Program-made: the position numbers and the translations under genes | The notes under the pieces: model-generated | Database searches by the model: none | What the model saw: only the letters and a program-made list of their open reading frames with translations | Told to the model about the DNA's origin: nothing | Shown: piece after piece, positions 43,727 to 50,668 of the stretch | Layout: every line of letters begins with the position of its first letter | How positions within the stretch are numbered: position 1 is the stretch's first letter | Assembly: GCA_028282545.1 (NCBI GenBank) | Contig: JANQHT010000068.1 | Span: 1 to 64,000 of the forward strand | Direction of reading: 5' to 3' | DNA length: 64,000 nt | From: Spirochaetales bacterium | GTDB lineage: Bacteria > Spirochaetota > Spirochaetia > DSM-27196 > Alkalispirochaetaceae

Positions 43727-45253
43727 TCAATCCCACTCTTCGACGACGAATACCTGCGTTGGAGCGGAACGCAGTCCCAAGAGGTTGAACGGAAGGGACG
43801 CAACCAGGAAACGCGATTTTCGGATCAGCCACGTACTGATTGCGCCCTCGGTGATCGGAATCCGGTTCTGGGAGAACAGTCGGTAGTTATTGCCCGTCGG
43901 CGGCACTCCTTTCAATGGAGACTGCTGCTCGATGCCGGCCAGATCGGTAACCAAAGCCTTGATTTCTCGGTCGATCAGCCATTGAACCGCATCTTCCGCA
44001 AGGTAGGGGCTCAGATCGATAAAAGCCTCTTGTCCGAAGTAGCGATCCATGTGGCCGGTTCGGAGTACAACGATATCGCCTCTCTGTACCGATCCCGCGG
44101 CCCGTTTCATAGTCTCGCGAGTAATGCACTGACGGGCACCGATATTTCGGATATCGATCAGAGAGCCGTACCCAACCAGCTTTTCCAGCGGAACGCTGTT
44201 CAGATCGCGGTACCCATTGGGAGCCGCGCCGACGGACATGTGTGTCCCCAGATGGCTGGTAAACGAGATGTAGTGCGCGCCGGAGGTGTCGTTGACACCA
44301 AACTGCCCCGCACGGTTTGATCCGCGTTGACCTACCAGGTATGGGTGAAGCTGAAACCACCTTTGGAAGTGTGCTTTCTGATCGAGCGGCTCAATCCTTT
44401 GAGGTAGATAATCCGGCGTGAGGTTCGTATCGGGAAACTCATGTAACCGGTGCGAGAGATCGGTCAGTTTGAGCCCGTTGGAACTCTCTTCAACCGCAAT
44501 GATCCGTGCGTATCCACCGGTAACGTACCGTCCCTTGAGCGGCAGCCCGATTAGTACAAGCACCCGATCGCTTCCGACTTTATCCAGTCTTGCGAGATCT
44601 TCGATGATGAGACACTTGTTAAGGTGCATGACTTCGTGCACCGGAAAGTTCATCTTTCCGCTCGGCGCCTCGAATGACCGCGTATCTAAGCCGACTCCGA
44701 CCACTCCTTTTTCTTTGACCAGCCAGTCAGCGGTATCCTTCGCGAGACCTCCGCTTGACCCATACAGATCCGCGGTCGGGCGCTCGGGCGATTCCACATA
44801 TCGATTGCTATGGTCGGTGCGAACCAGCACGGTGTCGCCTGGTTGGACTATTTTGTCGTATTTTTCGAAGTACTTTTTTTCTAAATCTAGGGAATCAACG
44901 TCCGTCACATCGAGTATAACGGCTTCGTTGACCAGGTGATCCGTGCGTACCTGTGACAGGTCACGCACGAATGCGGTTTTTCCGTCGACATCCGGGTAGT
45001 ACCATTTTTCGGGGAAGTAGACCTCCGCATGGGTGCCGGGACACGGATCAACCGTGTAACGAATCTCAACGGTCGGGTCTTCAGGGCTATTTTCATATCC
45101 GAAAATCGAACACTCGACGTATCCCATTATCTCTGACCGGGTGCGCGAGTCACTGGGTGGCTCTACATGATGCGCAGGGGGTTCGATTGCGATCGGAGGT
45201 TCATCGACCGGATATGGATACGGGGTGACACTCAAATCTAGCGGACGTCTCAT
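43727..45253 (-). CDS. Double-domain cyclase-family (kynurenine-formamidase-like) protein
   Basis: 508 aa from ATG 45253, with AAGGAG 7 nt upstream. Two tandem cyclase (PF04199-type) domains can be seen. The first (about 40-250) has CPGTHAEVYFPEKW, then VVGVGLDTRSFEAPSG. The second (about 260-508) has TSHLGTHMSVGAAPNGY and IKALVTDLAGIEQQSP. The usual metal motif is HxGTHxDxPxH. Domain one has Cys for the first His and Glu for Asp, and domain two has Ser for Asp. Hydrolysis of an amide or cyclic ester is plausible but the metal site is altered. Most relatives have one domain of 200-300 aa. Confidence 0.8.
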   Translation of the reverse strand: MRRPLDLSVTPYPYPVDEPPIAIEPPAHHVEPPSDSRTRSEIMGYVECSIFGYENSPEDPTVEIRYTVDPCPGTHAEVYFPEKWYYPDVDGKTAFVRDLSQVRTDHLVNEAVILDVTDVDSLDLEKKYFEKYDKIVQPGDTVLVRTDHSNRYVESPERPTADLYGSSGGLAKDTADWLVKEKGVVGVGLDTRSFEAPSGKMNFPVHEVMHLNKCLIIEDLARLDKVGSDRVLVLIGLPLKGRYVTGGYARIIAVEESSNGLKLTDLSHRLHEFPDTNLTPDYLPQRIEPLDQKAHFQRWFQLHPYLVGQRGSNRAGQFGVNDTSGAHYISFTSHLGTHMSVGAAPNGYRDLNSVPLEKLVGYGSLIDIRNIGARQCITRETMKRAAGSVQRGDIVVLRTGHMDRYFGQEAFIDLSPYLAEDAVQWLIDREIKALVTDLAGIEQQSPLKGVPPTGNNYRLFSQNRIPITEGAISTWLIRKSRFLVASLPFNLLGLRSAPTQVFVVEEWD

Positions 45254-45400
45254 GAAAGCTCCTTGAGGCACTGAAATTGCATTGCCTTCACCCAACGCTG
45301 CGCCGGGTCGTGCAACAATTGAGATCATGATCAGTCGTGAATGGGGAAACCGCAAGTACGGGAGGTACTCAGAAGGTACCGAGTTATGTGAAGAGCTCTG

Positions 45401-46066
45401 TTAGAGAAAATGAATGTATCGTTCGGCGACGTGCGCAGCGTCTTTGCGCGTCTCGACACCGATTGTCTCATAGATACGGCTCAACCGGTTCTTGACCGTT
45501 TGCTCGGCGAAGTGGACGATTTGTGCGATCTCCCGGTTGCTGTAGCGCTCCACCAGCAGACGCAAAATGCGCCGCTCCTTGGGCGAAAGGCGATAGTACC
45601 ATTCCGGCAGGCTCGTTCCATCGAAACCGCCGTGATACACCGAACCGGTCGAGGGACGTAGGACCTTTTGCGCGATGTTGGCAGGAAGCAGGAATGCCCC
45701 GGTTTTGATTGTCCGGAGCGCGTCGATGAGATCCTGTACCGGCATGTCTTTCAACAGGTAGCCAATAGCGCCGTACGATACCGCCTGTTTCACGTATTCG
45801 TCATCATCGTAGGCTGTCAACATGACAATCCGGATATCCGGAAATTCGCCGTGGATGATTCTGACCGCGGATACGCCGCTCAGTTCCGGCATCCTGACAT
45901 CGAGTAGAACGATATCAGGTTTGTGCGTGCGGGCAAGATCTACGGCCTCGGCACCGCTGTAGCCCACCGCGACAACCTCAAGGTCCGGTGCAGTGCTCTG
46001 TAGGACCTCGGTCAGGCTCTGCACGAACAGCGTCTGATCGTCTACAAGGACAATTCGTCCATTCAT
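45401..46066 (-). CDS. NarL/LuxR-type response regulator
   Basis: 221 aa. Receiver domain with VLVDD (acidic pair Asp9/Asp10), the phosphorylation site Asp56 in IVLLDVRMPE, Thr in MLTAYDD and Lys in YLLKDM. The C-terminal LuxR HTH has LSPKERRILRLLVERYSNREIAQIV and EQTVKNRLSRIYETIGV. It overlaps the kinase gene by 4 nt and precedes the cyclase gene by about 150 bp. It probably activates the cyclase and importer genes downstream. A short inverted repeat upstream of the kinase gene could be its binding site. Confidence 0.95.
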   Translation of the reverse strand: MNGRIVLVDDQTLFVQSLTEVLQSTAPDLEVVAVGYSGAEAVDLARTHKPDIVLLDVRMPELSGVSAVRIIHGEFPDIRIVMLTAYDDDEYVKQAVSYGAIGYLLKDMPVQDLIDALRTIKTGAFLLPANIAQKVLRPSTGSVYHGGFDGTSLPEWYYRLSPKERRILRLLVERYSNREIAQIVHFAEQTVKNRLSRIYETIGVETRKDAAHVAERYIHFL

Positions 46067-47271
46067 GTTTTTACCGGAACCACCACTGGAGCATCTGAAA
46101 CCAATGGGATTTTTGCGGTTGCCACGAACCCCGTATCGGAGAAATATGCAACTTCTCCACCCAGGGCGGATACGCGCTCCCGCATCCCGTGAAATCCGAT
46201 TCCCTCCTCAATTACTACCGCGCCGATGCCGTTGTCCCTAACGGAAACGTACATCCAGTCTCCGTCCTCCAGAAGGGTAACCGTCACATCAGTTGCTTGA
46301 CCGTGTCGAAACGCGTTGGTCAGACACTCCTGAACGAAATGGTAGATCGTAGCCGAAACAGAGGAATGCTCAACGCGGGCTCTCCGTGCGTGCAAACGAA
46401 GGGTGACTTTGACACCGGTTGAACGTTCATATACCTGTAGCAGCTCCTGTAGCGCTTCGACACCGTGCGGGATGCCGTGGTTCGGCTGTCGCAGCAATCG
46501 GAGAACCCGTCGTGTTTCAAAGTGCCCGGTCTGCGCTTGGTGTTTGATCGTTTGGACCAACTCCCTTGACTTCGTTGGATTCGAATCCAACGAAGATACC
46601 GCGGCCTCGCAAAGCATGGTGATGTTTGTGAGCGTGTAAGCGATATCGTCGTGGATCTCTCGGGTAATGCGATGACGCTCCTCTATCAATCCCTGCCGGC
46701 GGGCAAGCCGGGCGAAATCGCTGTATCCGACGTTGGCGTCGGAAAGGCTTTGCACAGTGGCTTCCAGATGGCCTAGACGCAATGCCGTTTCTTCGCTACG
46801 GTTGAGCAAACGCATCCATTTTCTCAAGAGATGCACGATTACCACACTCCATGCCGCAAGGGCAGCTACCGTGACTATACTCGTCGTACCGATAGCATCC
46901 CGAAATGGCGTGGATACGTTCATCAATACGGTGATCCAAGCGATATGGGCGGCCAAGGCGGCTGTGGCCATCGCCGGGCTTCCAAGCTCGCTTGTGATTA
47001 ATGCAATCAGAAACACCAACGTTAACCGCATCCCTATCGCGTCGGCGAACGGAATACTGGCAACCGAAATGAGGAACACTGCGATCAGGATGCATACCAG
47101 ACGGAGGGCCCGGAATGCCACTCCGAATACGGTCAACACGGCAACGATCGCCATCAATACCAGGAACTGTTGCATCCAATCCGATAAAAACCCTTGTCCG
47201 CGGATCGCAAAGAAACTCTGTACAGCGAGTGTGCCGACAACGACCACCGCCGCGGCGGATGAAGTTTTCAT
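46063..47271 (-). CDS. NarL-family sensor histidine kinase (HisKA_3)
   Basis: 402 aa. Five or six hydrophobic helices cover residues 1-150, with little periplasmic sequence between them, so it probably senses within or at the membrane. The HisKA_3 dimerisation domain holds the phospho-accepting His207 in EERHRITREIHDD. A HATPase_c domain follows (FVQECLTNAFRHGQATDV, VRDNGIG, EGIGFHGMRERVSALGG). It overlaps the response regulator by 4 nt. It heads the operon with the cyclase and ABC genes, so the transported compound may be its signal. Confidence 0.94.
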   Translation of the reverse strand: MKTSSAAAVVVVGTLAVQSFFAIRGQGFLSDWMQQFLVLMAIVAVLTVFGVAFRALRLVCILIAVFLISVASIPFADAIGMRLTLVFLIALITSELGSPAMATAALAAHIAWITVLMNVSTPFRDAIGTTSIVTVAALAAWSVVIVHLLRKWMRLLNRSEETALRLGHLEATVQSLSDANVGYSDFARLARRQGLIEERHRITREIHDDIAYTLTNITMLCEAAVSSLDSNPTKSRELVQTIKHQAQTGHFETRRVLRLLRQPNHGIPHGVEALQELLQVYERSTGVKVTLRLHARRARVEHSSVSATIYHFVQECLTNAFRHGQATDVTVTLLEDGDWMYVSVRDNGIGAVVIEEGIGFHGMRERVSALGGEVAYFSDTGFVATAKIPLVSDAPVVVPVKT

Positions 47272-47363
47272 GTGCCCAATTGATAGTATTTCGCCAAAAT
47301 CCAGTTACGCAATAGCTCCTTTCCCGTCGAGTTGAACCGGGAGTTCCTTGATGACCTCTTGGG

Positions 47364-47381
47364 TGTACGTCGGTACGTACA
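47364..47381. promoter_or_regulatory. Candidate regulator-binding inverted repeat
   Basis: TGTACGT (47364-47370) and ACGTACA (47375-47381) pair perfectly across 4 bp, about 95 bp upstream of the kinase start and 155 bp upstream of the divergent gene at 47537. The size suits a dimeric LuxR-type regulator, but this is an inference. Confidence 0.35.
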
Positions 47382-47536
47382 GGGACGCTACCCGTCTCTT
47401 CGCCGGGGCTCAACGATTTTTGTCACTGATAGAACGCTGTTTCTAACACCGTTTTAATAGATATTCTTGTGAATCATGATAAAATAGTTTAATATTATCT
47501 TGACCGTAATTTTCCGTGTGTGGGAGTGAGATAGTC

Positions 47537-47977
47537 GTGACACGATTTCGTTTTCCGATAACTGTACTATTCCTTTTTACGATCATTGCCATTCGTGCTG
47601 AGGCGCAGTTCGCGACGTTTCTTTTTCGTTGGAACAGCGTCGAAATGGTTCAGGACTACGCTGCGATTCCCGAGTGGGTTACAACGGTCTCCCTTCAGTA
47701 TGGTCAGGGATACAGTGAATCGCGAGAACTTGGGGAGCGAGAAAACGTTCGGGTGAGTGTTGATTTGTTGGCACCGGCGCGAATCGATATCCAGGTTTTC
47801 GGAGGTTACGAGTGTCTGTGTTTCGGACGGGCGGAATATGAATTGAAACTGCACGAGTTTGTTGCCGGGAAGCCGGAACGAATCCAAGTCCCCCTTCGAG
47901 TTATTGATGAGAGTGGAGTCGAGGGAACCGCAACAGTTGCGCAATGGGTATTCGAGATCTTTGTGACAAGGGAATAA
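47537..47977 (+). CDS. Exported small protein of unknown function
   Basis: 146 aa from GTG 47537, with GGGAG upstream. A signal peptide (FPITVLFLFTIIAIRAEA) is followed by a strand-rich domain of about 120 residues (EWVTTVSLQYGQGYSESREL, RENVRVSVDLLAPARIDIQV, ATVAQWVFEIFVTRE) with one Cys-x-Cys pair (CLC). It looks like a small beta-sandwich protein for the periplasm. No family recognised. It is divergent from the two-component operon across an AT-rich region. Confidence 0.65.
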   Translation: MTRFRFPITVLFLFTIIAIRAEAQFATFLFRWNSVEMVQDYAAIPEWVTTVSLQYGQGYSESRELGERENVRVSVDLLAPARIDIQVFGGYECLCFGRAEYELKLHEFVAGKPERIQVPLRVIDESGVEGTATVAQWVFEIFVTRE

Positions 47978-48020
47978 GGGGCCTCTGACACTCAATCTCC
48001 ATTGATTGGTAGAATCCGGT

Positions 48021-48797
48021 ATGCCGTCCAAGCGTGCGTACTATCGCACCTCCGAAGTCGCACGCTCGGTAGGTGTGCACCCCAACACAATTCGCTGGTA
48101 CGAAAGTGCCGGGCTATTGGGCCCGATTGACCGCGACACCAATGGATACCGCCGGTTCTCCGCTGCGAATCTCGTAGAAGCGAAGCTTGTCTACCGCGCA
48201 ACGCGCGTAACATGGATGTCGGGAGTTGTCCGCTCGACGGCATTGGAGATCCTTGCACTCGTACGCGAGGGAGCGCTGGTTGAAGCGGCAACGCGGATCG
48301 ATCAACTGGTCGATCATCTGAACCGTGAGATCGCTCTCGCCCGCGAGGCGTTGGCCGTGATTGCGGAGTGGCTCTCAGGGTTCGGTGAGCTGCGTTCCGC
48401 TACAACTACACTGATTCCCATCCGGAAAGCCGCGCACATTACCGCGACCACGGCCGATCAAATTCGCAACTGGGAGCGAAACGGCCTGTTGATTCTCCCC
48501 CGCGATCGCCACAACGGCTACCGTGTATTCGGTGACCTGGACCTGTCGCGGCTCAAGGTCATCCGACTGTGCCGGTTGGCAGGGTACAGCATCACCGCGA
48601 TCCGGCGTCTGATGGCAGCGGTTGATCAGACCCCAGGCGGTACCGCTCTGGATCTGGAGCGCGTGGCAAACTGTCCCACTGAGGAAGAGAAATGGTACGA
48701 AACGTTCCCGACCGATGTGTGGATTTCAACATTGACACGGCATCGCGACACGATTGACGAGATGATTCCATTAATTGCGAAGTTGAAAACCCTCTAA
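48021..48797 (+). CDS. Regulator with two tandem MerR-type DNA-binding domains
   Basis: 258 aa from ATG 48021. Two MerR winged-helix domains occur in one chain. The first is residues ~5-70 (YRTSEVARSVGVHPNTIRWY, then ESAGLLGPIDRDTNGYRRF). The second is ~130-205 (IRKAAHITATTADQIRNWE, then RNGLLILPRDRHNGYRVFG). A helical segment joins them. MerR proteins normally dimerise to bring two domains together; here one chain carries both. The ABC-2 exporter genes begin 48 bp downstream on the same strand and are the likely targets. Confidence 0.88.
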   Translation: MPSKRAYYRTSEVARSVGVHPNTIRWYESAGLLGPIDRDTNGYRRFSAANLVEAKLVYRATRVTWMSGVVRSTALEILALVREGALVEAATRIDQLVDHLNREIALAREALAVIAEWLSGFGELRSATTTLIPIRKAAHITATTADQIRNWERNGLLILPRDRHNGYRVFGDLDLSRLKVIRLCRLAGYSITAIRRLMAAVDQTPGGTALDLERVANCPTEEEKWYETFPTDVWISTLTRHRDTIDEMIPLIAKLKTL

Positions 48798-48845
48798 AAG
48801 CCCACCAAGGTTTTATCCTTTTAGCATATCCAACAGGAGGGAACC

Positions 48846-49613
48846 ATGGGGCACGTAGTGGAGGTGAGGGCGCTTCATAAGCATTATGGACGCGGCACGC
48901 ACGCTTTGCGAGGTGTGGATCTGACAATTGAAGAGGGCGAACGCTTCGCGTTGCTTGGGCCGAACGGTGCCGGCAAGTCCACACTCGTACGCATCGTCGC
49001 CGGTCTTTCGACACGTGATAGTGGCGAGACGGTGGTTTCCGGGGTTGATCCCGGTCGGCAGCCTCGGACACTGCAGTGGAAGGTGGGAGTCGTTCCTCAG
49101 GAGAACGATCTCGATCCCTTGGAAACACCGGAGTCGATGGTGACGTTCCAATGCCGGCTCTTCGGTATGAACCACCGTGACGCCCGTGAACGTTGCGATG
49201 AGCTTCTGACGACATTCAACCTCGAACCATTTCGCGGAAAAAAAGCGTCGGAACTATCGGGAGGAAACAAACGCCGATTGCACTGCGCGCTGGCGCTCGT
49301 TCATCGCCCTCGCCTGCTGTTCCTCGACGAACCCACAACGGGTATGGACCCGGAAGTACGCCGGAGCTTCTGGCAGGTATTGCTCAGGGCCAACGAGCGC
49401 GACGGAACGACACTGTTTCTTACCACGCAGTACCTTGAAGAGGCGGAACAACACACCGATTCGATCGCTCTGATCCATGATGGAACGATCCTCTTCCGTG
49501 GATCGGTACGCGACTTCAAGGGGCGCGTCGACAAAACCGGTGGTGTTTCTTTGGAAGAGAGTTATCTCTTATGGCTCAAGGAGCACAGGAGGAAGGAGGT
49601 GGCCTGTGTCTAA
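48846..49613 (+). CDS. ABC-2 type transporter ATP-binding protein
   Basis: 255 aa. ATG follows AGGAGGG. Walker A is GPNGAGKST, the signature is LSGGNKRRLHCALAL, Walker B is LLFLDEPTTGMD and the D-loop and switch region follow (LFLTTQYLEEAEQ). The sequence is closest to drug/antibiotic-type exporters of the DrrA/CcmA group. It overlaps the permease gene by 8 nt, so the two are translated together. The double MerR gene upstream probably controls them. Confidence 0.93.
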   Translation: MGHVVEVRALHKHYGRGTHALRGVDLTIEEGERFALLGPNGAGKSTLVRIVAGLSTRDSGETVVSGVDPGRQPRTLQWKVGVVPQENDLDPLETPESMVTFQCRLFGMNHRDARERCDELLTTFNLEPFRGKKASELSGGNKRRLHCALALVHRPRLLFLDEPTTGMDPEVRRSFWQVLLRANERDGTTLFLTTQYLEEAEQHTDSIALIHDGTILFRGSVRDFKGRVDKTGGVSLEESYLLWLKEHRRKEVACV

Positions 49614-50367
49614 TTCGGGACTTTTGCTCGTCTATCGCGGGGCGCGGAAGTTGTTGCGTTCTCCCGGTACCGTCGTGATGGGTCTTGCGTCGAGTCTGTT
49701 TTTCTTGATCGTGTACAACGCCGGGATCGGCGGAATTGGTGACCTCGGCGCGTTCGGCGGTGCCGGGTATTTCGCGTTTCTGTTCCCATTGGGAACCGTT
49801 TCGCTGGCAATGGGTTCGGCGGCAGGCGCCGGACAAAGCCTACATGCCGACCTCAACTCGGGGTATTTTCGTCGCCTCTTTCTCAGTCCGGTTCCCCGCT
49901 GGGCATTCGCAGCAGCGCCGATCATTGCCGACGCATTGGCCACCGCGATTACCAGCACTGCGCTTATAGGCGTTGCGCTGATATTCGGATTGCCCCTGCG
50001 GTTTGGTCCATCGTCCTTTGTATCTGTCGTTGCGATATCGATATTGTGGGGGCTGGCGCTTTCCGGGATCTCCGGTGGCATCATGCTGCGAACGGGTAAA
50101 CCGGGCGGTGCTCGTATGGTCACCACCGCTGTTTTCCCATTGATCTTTCTCAGTACGACATTTCTGCCGCGTGAACTGATCGATAGCGAGTGGCTTCTAT
50201 TAGTGAGCCGTATCAACCCGGTAACCTATATACTTGAGGCGCAACGCTTTGTTCTTGGTGGAACCGGGAGCTTTGCCGATTTTGCAACGGGATTCGTGCT
50301 TTCCGGTTGTCTGGCTTTGGCCGGCACGGTGTACGCGCTGACGGGAACGAACAAAATTTTGGTGTGA
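49606..50367 (+). CDS. ABC-2 type transporter permease
   Basis: 253 aa from GTG 49606, with GGAAGGAGGT upstream. Six hydrophobic helices with the ABC-2 layout: VVMGLASSLFFLIVYNAGIG, AFLFPLGTVSLAMGS, SGYFRRLFLSPVPRWA (the coupling helix region), ALIGVALIFGLPL, ISILWGLALSGISGGIML, and a last helix before the C-terminus. INPVTYILEAQRF is a typical late motif. It forms the membrane part of the exporter with the ATPase. The cargo is unknown, perhaps a drug or lipid-like compound. Confidence 0.92.
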   Translation: MSNSGLLLVYRGARKLLRSPGTVVMGLASSLFFLIVYNAGIGGIGDLGAFGGAGYFAFLFPLGTVSLAMGSAAGAGQSLHADLNSGYFRRLFLSPVPRWAFAAAPIIADALATAITSTALIGVALIFGLPLRFGPSSFVSVVAISILWGLALSGISGGIMLRTGKPGGARMVTTAVFPLIFLSTTFLPRELIDSEWLLLVSRINPVTYILEAQRFVLGGTGSFADFATGFVLSGCLALAGTVYALTGTNKILV

Positions 50368-50540
50368 TCTACAGCGGAATTCCAAGGCATCGTCCACCAC
50401 TGCGAAGCCCCATTCCTGAATGCGACATCGATCTCCGACTACGTATCCATTTGTCTCACACTGCGCTCATTCGAATGTACGTGCGACTTCCGACAAGCTC
50501 CGCACCCATTTCGGTCACAACGCGTTCGGCAACGATATTA

Positions 50541-50664
50541 TGCAGGTCTTTTGGTCACGACCGGGTGCAACGTTCCTCTCTTTGCTGCGGGCAGGCCGGA
50601 ACCGAAGCCTTTCGATCGCCGGAGCGACGCTTTCCAGTGGATCAATATCTATGACAAGATTGTG
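50541..50664 (+). pseudogene. Remnant of a second hydrolase gene
   Basis: Translation gives LVTTGCNVPLFAAG, then F.RRSDAFQWINIYDK. The intact hydrolase at 36853-37602 has LVTTGCNIPLFVAG, then FERPNDTFSWLNIFDR in the same order and spacing. Upstream, another frame reads HFGHNAFGNDIM, which would suit the nucleophile region, so a frameshift is likely near 50540. No start or ribosome site is present. The fragment ends at the stop of the radical SAM gene. Confidence 0.65.
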
Positions 50665-50668
50665 CGGG

